Below are positions 44,170-54,525 of a stretch of DNA of 64,000 nucleotides, one piece after another; position 1 is the stretch's first letter; each line of letters opens with the position of its first letter. This stretch comes from Petaurus breviceps papuanus. Taxonomy: Eukaryota > Chordata > Mammalia > Diprotodontia > Petauridae. The notes under the pieces are model-generated. The model saw only the letters and a list, made by a program, of their open reading frames with translations, made no database searches and had not been told where the DNA came from. The translations under genes and the position numbers were made by a program. The stretch lies in contig JAMXIF010000032.1 of NCBI GenBank assembly GCA_028583685.1, positions 5,604,401 through 5,668,400 on the forward strand, given 5' to 3'.

Positions 44170-44516
44170 TTTCCTCATAAAATCTTCAGATTGGAAGGGA
44201 CCTCGGAGGTCATCCAGTCTAATCCGTAGCTAACTGGAGCAAATTCAGGACCTTTTCCACATGACAACCTTTCAAATACTTGAAGACGGCCATCACGTTC
44301 CCTCTATTTCTCCTCTTTCTCAGCCTAACCATCCTCAGTTAAATCATCTATTCTTTAGGTTCTCATATGACACAATCTCCAGGTCTTTCACTACCTAGCT
44401 GCCTTCCTCTGGATGTGCACAAGTTTGTCAACATCCTTTCTACAATGTGGCATACAGCACTGTATACAATATTGCACTGGTGTAGTCTGACTAGTGCAGA
44501 ATAAATACTGCAGGGT
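44170..44516 (-). repeat. CR1/L3-type LINE 3' part, antisense
   Basis: attggaagggacctcggagg, tcatccagtctaatcc, gctgccttcctctggatgtg, agtttgtcaacatcctttct, ctggtgtagtctgactagtg. This is the inverted order of the CR1/L3 ORF2 end and 3' UTR, similar to avian CR1 (family knowledge). Confidence 0.7.
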
Positions 44517-45062
44517 TCCCAAATGTACTAATGTATGCAAACCCTCTGATCCAGCTACACTCCAAAGAGATGAAAGAAAGTGGAAAAGGACTCTGTGGAC
44601 AAAAATATTTAGAACAGTTCTTTTTATTAGTACTTTTCCCCCTAAACTTAACTCACGGAGTGTCCCTCAACAAGGGAATGACTAGACAAACTATGGTATG
44701 TGAAAGCAATGAAATATTTTTGTGCCCTAAGAAATTATGCAATAGATAGTTTCAGAGGAAAATAGAAAGACCTCTATGAAGGGCTGCAGGGCAGAGTGAG
44801 CAGAACTAAGAGGACAATTTATATAGTGATGACAACATTATAGAGAAAAATAATTTTGCAAGACTTTAAAACTGATCTATTCAGTGATAAAACCTGAGAG
44901 CTGATGGACCTAAAATGCAGAAGACATAATTTTTGGACATGGTCAATGTGGGAATTTGTTTTGTTGGACTATGGATATTTGTTATGGGGTTTTTCTTAAA
45001 AAATTGCTCAGTTGAAGGGAATAAATAGTGTGAGGGAGAGAGATAATAAATGCTTGTTACAA
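44517..45062 (+). repeat. L1 LINE, 5'-truncated, sense
   Basis: Decayed ORF2 C-terminus (tggaaaaggactctgtggac, aatgactagacaaactatgg) followed by agcagaactaagaggacaat, gagctgatggacctaaaatg and the 3' UTR (gggaatttgttttgttggac). It begins exactly where the CR1/L3 ends, consistent with insertion into or next to it. Confidence 0.75.
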
Positions 45063-45072
45063 TATATTTTCA

Positions 45073-45233
45073 GGAGCAGCTAGGTGATACAGTGAATAGA
45101 GCACTGGCCCTGGAGTCGGGAGGACCTGAGTTCAAATCCAGCCTCAGACACTTGACTCTTGTTAGCTGTATGACCCTGGGCAAAACACTTAACCCCAATT
45201 GCCTCTCCAAAAAGAAAAAAAAGAATGAATTTT
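45073..45233 (+). repeat. tRNA-derived poly(A) SINE (WSINE1 type)
   Basis: gagcagctaggtgatacagt, ggccctggagtcgggaggac, aatccagcctcagacacttg, gtatgaccctgggcaaaaca, then an A-rich tail. Confidence 0.85.
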
Positions 45234-46068
45234 AAAAATAAATTAATTCATTTTTCAAATGCTTTATTAACTTCTGATTTACATCATTCGTTTCCACCAG
45301 ATTTTGAGTTACAAATTTTCTCCCCGTTTTCCCCCTACCCACCACCCCAAAATATCAGTCCCACAGGATATCCCCTCCTCTAATCTGCTCTCTCCCATAT
45401 TTTCTCCCATACCCCTTTTGACTTATATATTTATATTTAAACATTTATATATACTTATATATATTTATATATAATACTATATTTATATTTAAACATTTGA
45501 TTTTAAAACAGAATTCCAGATTCATTCCCTTCCTCCCACCTTTACTGGGAAAATAAGCAGTTCAGTATAGGCTGTACATGTGTGGCTAATGCAAAACAAT
45601 AACATAGTAGATATATTGTTAAAGACTAACTATATTTCCCTTCCTCCTATCCCACCTCCCACTTGTTCTATTCTCTACTTTGATTCCATTCCAACTTCCC
45701 TCCCCCCTCATCCTCTTTGCCCCTACTCTCCTGTAGGGTGATACCCTGTTTAATGTGTATTTCATTCCCTCCCCCAGCCAATTTTAATGGGAATAAGGTT
45801 CACCCCTTCCCTTCTGCCTTCCTATTCTTCCCTTCCATTGTAACCATTTTCCCTTGCTTCATCTATATGAGATAGTTTACCCCATTCTGTATCTCCCCAT
45901 CTCCTCTCATTATATTCCTCTCTAACCTCTTAATTTCACCTTTTAAGTATCATCCCTTCCTGTTAAATTGGTCCTGTGCCCTCTATCTATGTATACCTGT
46001 AAACATATATACACACATTCACATATGTATTCATATGCCCATATGCCCTCATATATAGACATATATAT

Positions 46069-46071
<3 letters not shown>

Positions 46072-46116
<45 letters not shown>

Positions 46117-46117
46117 T
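46072..46117. repeat. (CA)n(AT)n microsatellite
   Basis: About 14 CA units followed by about 8 AT units, inside the half-L1 inter-ORF region. Confidence 0.95.
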
Positions 46118-46245
46118 TCTATTCCCTTCAACTATTTTCTTACTGAGAAAAGTTTCATCAGTTATAATTACTGTTTTTCCATGTAGGAATGTTAATAGTT
46201 CAACTTTGATAAGTTTCTTATGATTTTGTTTCCCTGTTTACCTTC

Positions 46246-47639
46246 TCATGCTTCTCTTGCTTCTTGTATTGGAATGTCAAATTTTCTGTTCAACTCTGGT
46301 TTTTTCATCAAGAGTGCTTGAAAGTGGGGCAGCCAGGTAGCACAGCGAGTAAGAGCAGTGGCTCCAGTGTCTGGATGACCTGGGGATAGAATATGGGCTC
46401 AAACACTTAGCACCCACCCAGAAACACCTGGCCATCTAACTTTGAGCAAGTTACTTAACCCCAATTGCTTAGGGGTGGCCAGGTGGCTCAGTGAGTAAGA
46501 GAGCACTGGCTCCAGTGTTGGGATGACCTGGGGATCAAATCCGGGCTCAGATACTTAGCACCACACCCAGAAATAACTGGCCGTGTAACCTTGAGCAAGT
46601 TACTTAACCCCGATTGCTTTAAAAAAAAAAAGAATGCTTGAAAGTCCTCTATTCCACTGAATGACCATATTCCCCTGAAACATGATGCTCAGTTTTTCTG
46701 GGTAGGTGATTCTTGGTTTTTTAATCCCAGCTTCTCTGGCCTCTGGAATATCATATTCCAGGCTCTTCAATCCCTCAGTGTAGAAGCTGCCACATCTTGG
46801 GTTATCTTGATTGTGTTTCCACATTAGTCAAATTATTTCTCCCTGGCTACTTGTAATATTCTCTCTTTGATCTGGGAATTCCAGAACCTGGCTATAATAT
46901 TCCTAGCAGTTTTCTTTTTGGGATCTTTTCCAGGAGGTGATCAGTGGATTCTTTAAACCTCTATTTTGCCTTTGGTTTCTAAAACATCAGGGCAAATTTC
47001 CTTGAGAATTTTTTGGAGGATGATTTCTAGGTTCTTTCTTTGATCATGGCTTTCAGGTAGTCCAATAATTTTAAAATTATCTCTCCTGGATTTATTTTCC
47101 AGGTCAGTGGTTTTTCCCATGAGATATTTCACATTGCCTTCTAGTCTTTCATTTGTTTGGATCTGTTTAACAGCATCTTGATTTCTCATAAAGTCACTAA
47201 CTTCCCTTTGCTCCATTCTCAATCTGAGGGAATGATTCTCCTCATTGAACTTTTGAGATTCTTTTTACATCTGGCAAATTCAGCTTCTTAAGGCATTCTT
47301 CTCCTCATTGCCGTTTTGAACCTCTTTTGCCAAGTGAGTTAGTCTGTTTTTTAAGGTGTGATTTTCCTCAGTCAGGCTGTTGACTCTCATTTCATAATTT
47401 TCTTGCATCGTTCTTATTTCTCTTCCCATTTTTTCCTTCACTTCTCTTATCTGCTTCTTAAGTTCCTTTATGGCCTGTAACCACCTTGTATTTTTCTTGG
47501 AAGCTTTTGATGCAGGAGTTCTGACTTCACTGTCTTCCTCCTGTTCTATGCTTTGCTCCTTTTTGTCCCCAAAATAGGAGTGTAATGTTGGAATCTTCTG
47601 TCTGCTTTGTTTCCTTTGCCTGGTCATGTTGCCATTCAA
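46246..47639 (-). pseudogene. ORF1 of the half-L1, interrupted by a SINE dimer
   Basis: Met at 47639: MNGNMTRQRKQSRQKIPTLH. A Lys/Glu-rich coiled coil follows (LKKQIREVKEKMGREIRT). After a stop at about 47280 the frame is recoverable as ERLEGNVKYLMGKTTDLEN, SRRDNFKIIGLPESHDQRK and ICPDVLETKGKIEV, the RRM and its linker. The C-terminus (LMKKPELNRKFDIPIQEARE) lies beyond the SINE, near 46250-46310. It aligns in order with the ORF1 of the L1 at 24.6-27.7 kb. Several stops and shifts make it inactive. Confidence 0.8.
46326..46630 (+). repeat. Dimer of the young poly(A) SINE, head to tail
   Basis: Unit 1 (46326-46470) starts ggggcagccaggtagcacag and ends ttaaccccaattgctt without an A tail. Unit 2 (46471-46630) starts aggggtggccaggtggctca and ends ccccgattgcttt plus an A run. 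One target duplication encloses both: agagtgcttgaaagt (46311-46325) and agaatgcttgaaagt (46631-46645). So the pair most likely entered as one unit. The site reads TC|AAGAGTGC. Confidence 0.85.
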
Positions 47640-48384
47640 TTACTTGACTTTTGAGCTTTTTGCCACAGTAGGACTCTGCCACCAGACAGGGGAGCTTTCG
47701 TCCCAAATACTGGGGTTTTCTCAGATGCTGGAGGTATTACTTGGGTACCCTTGCTGAAGCCTCCACATGCTCTGGCAAGCTGGACAAACACCCCAGGACC
47801 TCCACCCTAGACTGCAATCCAGATCCCAAGAAGGTTAAAGCAAGAGCGATTACCCCTCAGACTGGTGCTTGGTCCCCTTACACTCTGCAGGCCAGGAGCT
47901 GAAGCTGCCACATGGCCCTGGCTGGTTGTGCCAGAGTCTCAGTAGCTTCTCACCACAGGGGCAAAAGCTGACTCACTCCTTATTACTGGGTCCCAAAGTC
48001 CAGACTGCACTGGCCTCTCACTTTGTCCTTCGCATCTCTGTGTTGATAAATCTGGAAACCACCACAGCTACTGCTGATCTGGAGTCCCTCTGGCCAGTGG
48101 CTGGTTAGGCCCGCCCTTAGGCTAAAGCCTTGGAGTGGGGCTGGGCTCGGCTCCCAGAGCTCTGGGCTGGCCAATTCCTGCCGCCCTGCCAGGCTGTCCT
48201 CAGTGGGAGGTTAGCTTCTCTGTGTCATTTTGTGGGTTCTGCAGCTCAAAAGTTTGTTTAGAGTCCCCTTTTTACATGGATTGGGGAAGGTGGAAGCCAG
48301 AGCAGCGGGGAGGTCCTGCTTCTACTCTACAATCTTGACTCCACCCCCAAAAATAAATGAAAAGGATACTGTGGAATCAAAGGA

Positions 48385-48545
48385 CTATAAATTTAAAATT
48401 GGAAGGGACCTCTGAGTGTGATCTAGATCAGCCTCTCATTTTATTAAGAAACAAATTAGAGATATGAAGTTACTTGTCCAAAATCATACAAGTGGCAATG
48501 GGGAGAGCTATTTCAAGCCCAGTAGTCTTTTCCAAGATGCTATAC
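48385..48545 (-). repeat. CR1/L3-tailed SINE, antisense
   Basis: aaaattggaagggacctctg, tcatacaagtggcaatgg, ttcaagcccagtagtctttt. An inverted CORE-SINE with CR1/L3 end. Confidence 0.6.
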
Positions 48546-48704
48546 TCCTTCTATGTAATTTCTCATGCATAATCCTCTGCCTCCCTTAATGCAGCTAAAG
48601 ATTGTTAGTTTTTATTTTTTGTTTTTGGCTATTAGCCTTCGGTTTACCTAACTGTGATTTACATTACCCCTTGGACTCATATTGAGTCTTGTTCCACCAA
48701 AGCC
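48546..48704. other. Unrecognised sequence
   Basis: A short spacer with no landmarks. Confidence 0.3.
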
Positions 48705-48915
48705 TTTGGAATTCATTCATTCACTAAATATGAGTGCTTCCTAGATACACAAGGAATTTGCAAGGTGCTGTGGGTGATAAAGAGATATGTAAAATATATT
48801 CCTCTGAAAAGCTTTTGTCTTGGAGGGAGATAAAAGATATAACTAGCAATCAATACAAGAGTGAAACAAAGCAGGATATGGGAACTGTTACAAGACAGTT
48901 GTACTGAATGAATGG
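48705..48915 (-). repeat. L2 LINE 3' end, antisense
   Basis: attcattcattcactaaat, atgagtgcttcctagataca, caaggtgctgtgggtgataa, tcttggagggagataaaaga. Confidence 0.6.
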
Positions 48916-48929
48916 GATAGGGGGAAGTC

Positions 48930-49160
48930 ACAGAATCTCAGAGTCGTGACTGTGAGGGGCCCCAGTGGTATCAAACTCAAAATGGGTCCTGTAGCCATCT
49001 CCAAGGATCCCTGCAGACTGCATATTAGCTTAGAAAACCACATATTAGTGCTGTCCATGTTCTATTGTGTTTTCATTGATTTTGTTAAATATTACCCAAT
49101 TACATTTTAATCTGGTTCCCTCCTTGTTAGGAATGTTGTGAGCTGCAATCACTGTCTGCT
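48930..49160 (+). mobile_element. hAT miniature element next to a CR1/L3 scrap
   Basis: After an inverted CR1/L3 scrap (cagaatctcagagtcgtgac), cagtggtatcaaactcaaaa opens a non-autonomous hAT copy: aaggatccctgcagactgca, tagcttagaaaaccaca, caattacattttaatctgg. The right terminus is eroded. Related copies are at 51428 and, inverted, at 62564. Confidence 0.55.
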
Positions 49161-49429
49161 GGCTGAGTGCTTGACATGTCTGATCCAACCTGACCGACAC
49201 ACTAAGCAGAATCCTTCCCCAGCATCTCTAATAAAAGGTCATGTTGAAAGGCCTTTAATGAGAGGAAAGCAAGATAGCTCATTCCGCTTTTGGACAGATC
49301 TAATTGCTAGGAAGTTTTCCCTTATATTGAATCAAAATTGGCCTTTCTGTAACTTCCACCTTTCGGAAGTTATACACAGAGATAGTTCGACTCTAAGGGC
49401 CAAGCAGAATGAGCATCATCCCTTTTTAT
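49161..49429. other. Unrecognised sequence
   Basis: No repeat landmarks. A 97-codon + strand frame (49138-49431) overlaps the hAT end and has no family features. Confidence 0.35.
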
Positions 49430-49632
49430 AGGAGAATAGATTCAAAGCTTGAAGGGACATTAGAGGCTACCAAGTCCAACCTTCTCATTTTACAGATGAG
49501 GAAACAGAGGCTGACAAAGATTAAGAGGCTTGCCCAAGATCACATAGTTAAGTATTCAAGGCAGGATTTGAACTGAGATCTTCCGAGTCAAAGTCCAGAA
49601 CTGTATTCACTTCACCATGTAGCAGTCCTTTA
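49430..49632 (-). repeat. CR1/L3-tailed SINE, antisense
   Basis: aaagcttgaagggacattag, aggctaccaagtccaacctt, ttacagatgaggaaacagag, gcttgcccaagatcacatag, gcaggatttgaactgagatc. Confidence 0.75.
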
Positions 49633-50324
49633 AATAAGTGACCTAGGAGTTTGGGAAGAAAGAGATGACTGTGGACTAGAGAGCTTTTAGGGCTGGAGGA
49701 AAGGAGAAGCCTGGGGGAATGATGAAAGTGCCAGGAATGTTCTCCTAGGCAGCCCTCCCCAGCACAGTAGCCTTCCTTCTACATCAGCACTGGTATAGCT
49801 CTCTATATTGTCTCCTCACATCCTCCCCCTTCCGTGCATGCTGTAAAGAACAAGGCTTTGTGGTGAAGGATGCATCTTACAAATTAATATTTAGGCCACT
49901 AGAAAATCAATATACTCTCTATCAAGGAAATAGTCCTGTTATCTCCCTTTTAGTGCATCCATTTCAGGGACAAATGGAAACTTTCCTACTGGATGTTATC
50001 TGTTCTCTTTCAGCACAAAGCTCGTGATAAAAAATGATGGTGTAACACCCCAAATATCTTACTGCATAATTTTCCACATTGTGGTTGCTGGAAGGCTGGA
50101 AGAGATATTTTTTACTCTTTGAACACCATGGGTCTAAGGCAATTTTGAAGTTTCTCTTCCCCCCTTGCTCTCTGCCATTGACCTTCTTTAGAGAAGCTAG
50201 ATGTTGGATAAGTGCTAGGATGGGGAAATAGAAACAGAAAAACAGATCCAGACAGAACGAGGTGGGGGGGGCAGGGAGAGATGAAGAGCAGTGCTGCTGG
50301 AAATCTACTAGAGAGCTGATGGGG
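49633..50324. other. Unrecognised sequence
   Basis: No repeat or gene recognised. A short G run lies at 50263-50270. Confidence 0.4.
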
Positions 50325-50490
50325 CAAGGCAGCCAGGTGGGCCAGCAGATAAAGCACCAGCCCTGGAGTCAGGAGGACCTGAATTCAAATCTGACCTCAG
50401 ATTCTTGCTTAGCTGTGTGATCCTAGGTCAGTCACTTAACCCCTATCTTTACCTGACCCCAACACACGCTTGGAAGAAACAAAGAAGCCC
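50325..50490 (+). repeat. tRNA-derived poly(A) SINE, sense, diverged
   Basis: ggcaaggcagccaggtgggc, agccctggagtcaggaggac, aatctgacctcagattcttg, gtgatcctaggtcagtcact. Confidence 0.7.
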
Positions 50491-51044
50491 AAAGCTACAG
50501 AAGTGGGGAAAGGATGGGGGAGAAGCTGAGCTTGTTAAATCTAAAAAGAAGTTCATGAGATAGAAAGTGTAACAATTGATAAAAGATAGGGCAAGAGGGT
50601 GTTGGGGGGAATTTCTTATCCTGGGGTCTTTGAGAACCTAGGGAGACTCTCACCTACCTGGTCTACAAGATTGGAGGAAAAATAAAATGAGTTGCCAAAC
50701 TGAAAGGAAAAGAGATTTATTAGGCTAAGGAAGCAAACTTGCTAGCTGATGGCAGCTTCGCAGGGTAGAGATTTGATATGTATAGATTTTGTTTTAGTCC
50801 TGCTTAGTATTCAGGATATTAGTGATATTCTGAGGGTATTTTGACGAATAGGATGAAGGGTACCAATGGGATTTAGTATGATGCTATTAAGGAAGTTAGT
50901 CAGGAAACTGCTTAGTTGGATGCTTTGTGGGATTTTGTGGGGTTGTATGAGTATTGTATACAGTAGGGCTTGCCTGAATGCCTTGCCCAGCATCTGGGAG
51001 ATTTACCAGACTGGGAGAAACAATAACTTAGAAGTAGAGAGTGG
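50491..51044. other. Unrecognised sequence
   Basis: No landmarks. Frames of about 60-70 codons on both strands overlap and are not gene-like. Confidence 0.35.
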
Positions 51045-51045
51045 G

Positions 51046-51192
51046 GGCAGCTAAGTGGTGCAGTGAATAGAGGCCCTAGAGTCAGGAGTTCAAATCTGGC
51101 CTCAGACACTTGACACTTATTAGCCATGTGACCTTGGGCAAGTCACTTTATCTCAATTGCCCTTCCAAAAAAAAAAAAAGAAAAAAAAAGAA
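51046..51192 (+). repeat. tRNA-derived poly(A) SINE (WSINE1 type), short form
   Basis: gggggcagctaagtggtgca, ggccctagagtcaggagttc, aatctggcctcagacacttg, gtgaccttgggcaagtcact, then a 30-base A-rich tail. The flanks gaagtagagagtg and gaagtggaaagta fit a 13-bp duplication with two differences. Confidence 0.85.
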
Positions 51193-51369
51193 GTGGAAAG
51201 TAATGGCTGGAAGATGGTTTTTGGTTATGAAGATTTCACCTTAAAAAAAGTCTCTAAAGTTGTTTCCAGCAGGTGAGAGAGGCCAGTGAGGTTGGAGATG
51301 ATGGAGAATGTTGAGACTTAGGGAAATTCGGATTTTCCTTTGAGATCTTCATAACAGATTTTCCTAGTG

Positions 51370-51500
51370 CAGTTACAGAATCTCAGAATCTCAGAGTTGG
51401 ATGGGGGTCCCAGCGGTCATCTAGCCCAGTGGTATCAAACTCAACCAGAAACAGGCCACTAAGCCATCCGCTGAGGAATGGGCTACTTTTTGGTACTGAG
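51370..51500 (+). mobile_element. CR1/L3 scrap followed by hAT end
   Basis: cagaatctcagaatctcaga and cagcggtcatctagccc are an inverted CR1/L3 end. agtggtatcaaactcaacca, gaaacaggccactaagccat open the same hAT family as 48930. The extent to the right is unclear. Confidence 0.5.
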
Positions 51501-52454
51501 TGTGGGATCCCCCTCCAAGGAATAACCTGGTTCTCTGTCACTTTCTTGGCAGTGGTAGGGGCAAGAAGGGAAAAATAATAGCCTGAACTTCTAAACACAT
51601 TGTTCAGTGACCTGTGATTTTGGGTATGGGACCAACCCAAATGGAAGAGGGAATCCATCCTTCCATAGAATCCCTATCAAGGTGAGTGTTCCAGAAGACC
51701 ATGGAAGAAGGTTCCTATGGGTAGAATTATCATAGTGGGTTCAAATTGCTGGTGGTTGAGGATCAAGGTGGTTGAGCTCAAGATGATGCTTTCAGGTTTG
51801 TCGGTGACCAATGAAAAGTGGGTCTCTGACAAACTAGCTCAAACTAGGCCCAAGATGGTATAAGAAATACAGTAATCTCCTGAACCTGCTAATTGAAGAA
51901 ACCCTAAGGAATCTCTGAATCCCCTGACAAGGAGTCTGTCACCCTGTAAGAATAACAAAAGCAATAACAAACCCAAATCCCTTTTCCTGCTGTTGGGGAG
52001 CTTGAAAATCAACTCCTATTTCCCAGAAGTCTTTCCTCTTCATCTTTGCCCCTCCCCAATTCTCTTGCCAGCCCCCTTCCTCCCATCCTCTAGCATGAAT
52101 CAGCTCTTCTCTCCAGGTCTAATTTCCTTGATTCTTGCTGCCAATGCCTGGTCTTGCTACACACAGATAACCCTCTGAAACCCTCCTGACATTAAGGGTT
52201 TGAGGAGAGAAGTCAATCAATCGAGTGACTTCCAGGAAGGTGCTCAGAAACACCTGAAGTTCCACTGCACCTGTTTCCATTATTCTCACCCACTGCCCTT
52301 CATTTTGTGAGTGTCTCTCCGCTATAAAGCTGGTTTGCTTTACTGTCTTGTTGTGGACTCTATGTTTCGCCATTGGAGAAGCTCCCAAAGTCTGTTAAGA
52401 TACATAGAGAGTCACTGAGACAGTGGCCTCTTTTTTTCCTTTTAATTACTTATA
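51501..52454. other. Unrecognised sequence
   Basis: Mostly single-copy looking, no gene. It could include the interior of a diverged hAT copy at its left side. Confidence 0.35.
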
Positions 52455-52750
52455 GATAGACGACATTTTATGGTTTGTAAAGGTCTTTCCTCATGACAAC
52501 CACAGGACATAAGTAGTATATGTGTTATTAACTCCATTCTGCAGATAAGGAAGCAGGCTCCCAGGGAGGGAGTTATTTGTCTAAGGTCAGGGGACTGAGC
52601 AAGAACTTTATTTAAAAGATTTAGAGCTATGAGATCATTTAGTCCATTCTCTCCTCCACCCCTGCTTCATAGCTGAGGAAACTGAGGTTCAGAGAGGTTA
52701 AATCATCTGCTGAAGGTCATACTAAAGGGACTCTTTTCATTGTGCCACAC
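52455..52750 (-). repeat. MIR and CR1/L3-tailed SINE, both antisense
   Basis: An inverted MIR (gacgacattttatggtttg, ctccattctgcagataagga, tctaaggtcaggggactgag) runs to about 52610. It is followed by a CR1/L3-tailed copy (tagagctatgagatcattta, gtccattctctcctccac, agctgaggaaactgaggtt). Confidence 0.65.
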
Positions 52751-53134
52751 TATGGATGGGGGTTGTGGTACCTGAGCAGGACCCAGGCATATTTAGTTTG
52801 AATTTAGTCTCTGATGTGGTACATACAAAGGCATGCTGGTAAATGTTTAACAACAGGCTCTGAAAAAACTGTAAATAGGACACAGTTTTAAATTTAATGC
52901 ATTATTAATATTTTCTCCACTATTTTTAAAGTCTAGACAGTCAGCAAAAGAAGAAATTAAGCCCTGACTAGTGGCATTTACTTATTTCTGAGGCACAAGT
53001 GTCCATACTGAAAAGTTAACAGTCACTTTGTAGAGTCAGTTCAAGCTGGCTTCAGCACACCCCTGGGTATACATCAGAAAGTCATGCAGATAGATGATTT
53101 TAAGAATATAGATACAACCAATCAGTTAATCAAA
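52751..53134. other. Unrecognised sequence
   Basis: No landmarks and no coding signal. Confidence 0.35.
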
Positions 53135-53388
53135 ATAGCTAGGTGGCACATTGGTAGAGTGCTGGACCTGGAGTCAGGAAGACTCATCTTCCTGAGTTTA
53201 AATCTGGTCACAGACACTTACTAGTTGTGTGACCTTGGGCAAGTCATTTAACCTTGTCTGCCTCAGTTTCCTCATCTGTAAAATGAGTTGGAGAAGGAAA
53301 TGGTACACCACTTCAGTATCTTTGCCAAGAAAACCCCAATTGGCGCCATGAAGAGTTGCACATGACTCAACAACAATCACAACAGGTT
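53135..53388 (+). repeat. Mar1 CORE-SINE, sense
   Basis: agctaggtggcacattggta, ggacctggagtcaggaagac, ttcctcatctgtaaaatgag, cttcagtatctttgccaaga, tgcacatgactcaacaaca. Confidence 0.85.
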
Positions 53389-53493
53389 TGCCTTTCCATT
53401 CACAAATCAGGAAGGCACAAATTCTGGAAGACAGAGTAGTTGGAATCACTATGAGTCTGTTCCACATACCTAGCATTGACACAGACTCTCTTT

Positions 53494-53646
53494 TTTTTTA
53501 AAAGCAATTGGGGTTAAGTAACTTGCTCAAGGTTACACGGCCAGGTGTCTCTGGGTGGGTGCTAAGTGTCTGAGCCCGGGATTCGATCTCCAGGTCTTCT
53601 CAACACTGGAGCTGGTGCTCTTACTCGCTGTGCTACCTGGCTGCCC
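53494..53646 (-). repeat. Young tRNA-derived poly(A) SINE, antisense
   Basis: T run, aaaagcaattggggttaagt, aacttgctcaaggttacacg, ctgggtgggtgctaagtgtc, ctgtgctacctggctgccc. A perfect 16-bp duplication tgacacagactctctt (53478-53493 and 53647-53662). On its own strand the site reads TT|AAGAGAGT. Confidence 0.9.
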
Positions 53647-53774
53647 TGACACAGACTCTCTTAATGAGGAGCCAAACATGGTCCTGGGCTCCATGCCTTC
53701 GAGGAGAGTCACTAAAGAATTTCCAGCTGATTATATATCTGGAAGAATCCTGAGATCATTGAACTAGTCATTGA

Positions 53775-53988
53775 CATAGGATTATAGATTTGGGGCTAGA
53801 AGAGACTCTTGAGGTTGAGTCCAACCTCTTCACTTGATAAATGAGGAAACTGAGGTGCAGAGAACTTAAGGGGCTTGTCAAGGATCATAAAGCTAGTAAG
53901 TATCCAAGATACTTGATTTGATACAGATACAGATTTGAACCTGGGTCTTCCTGCCTTCTGCCCCAATATACATTATACCATGTTTCCA
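53775..53988 (-). repeat. CR1/L3-tailed SINE, antisense
   Basis: tagatttggggctagaagag, gttgagtccaacctcttcac, gataaatgaggaaactgagg, tgaacctgggtcttcctgcc, acattataccatgtttcc. Confidence 0.75.
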
Positions 53989-54525
53989 TTGCAATTATCA
54001 CCATAATATTCAGCCTCACTGCTGTCTCTATCATTGTCATATATACCATTACCACCAATAGTCACCATAATCCTCATTGTAACCCTTATCACTATGTGGC
54101 ACAGTGGATGGAGCGTTGGGCATGGAGTCAGGAAGATTCATCTTCATAAGTGAAACGGAGAAAACTAGCTGTGTGACCCTGGGTAAGTCACTTAATTCTG
54201 TTTGCCTCAGTTTCTCTCATCTGTAAAATGACCTGGAGAAGAAAATGGCAAACCACTCCAGTATCTTTGCCAAGAAAATGCGATGAGGTCATGAAGAGTC
54301 AGTCACGACTGAAACAACTGAACAACAAAAATTTTCACTACCACAATGATAAAACTATCACCCTTATCTCTGTCCTTATCTGCAACAATAGCATCCTTCT
54401 TACTGCAACTGTGCTGCTTTTGTAGATGATGGCAGTGGTGAATATATTGAGTCCTTATTATCATATTCCTCACAGCAAACACTACCATCACTATTTCAAT
54501 CACCATTCTTAAATGATCTACCCTC
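53989..54525. repeat. Degenerate CAT/CAC-rich tract split by Mar1
   Basis: Imperfect ccatcat/caccataat-type units run over 53989-54095 (catataccattaccaccaa) and resume at 54335-54520 (cactaccacaatgat, actaccatcactatttcaat), on either side of a Mar1 copy. Confidence 0.5.
54096..54334 (+). repeat. Mar1 CORE-SINE, sense
   Basis: gtggcacagtggatggagcg, ggcatggagtcaggaagatt, gtgaccctgggtaagtcact, gcaaaccactccagtatctt, cacgactgaaacaactgaac. Confidence 0.85.

Larger units (their letters stand above)
45244..48348 (-). repeat. HAL1-like half-L1: 5' UTR and ORF1 but no ORF2, antisense
   Basis: The minus-strand 5' end at 48348 reads gggtggagtcaagattgtag, the L1 start. The 5' UTR runs to 47640, ORF1 from 47639 to about 46246 (with a nested SINE dimer), then the L1 inter-ORF region to about 45640. 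After that comes L1 3' UTR (about 45610-45262) with no reverse transcriptase between. The 10-bp aaaaataaat flanks both ends (45234-45243 and 48349-48358). This matches half-L1 (HAL1) elements described in mammals, including opossum (family knowledge). A private internal deletion of a normal L1 is the alternative. Confidence 0.75.

Noticed and set aside
47869-48415. Frames of 60-79 codons on both strands near 48 kb
   Set aside because: They fall in the 5' UTR of the half-L1 and show no protein family.
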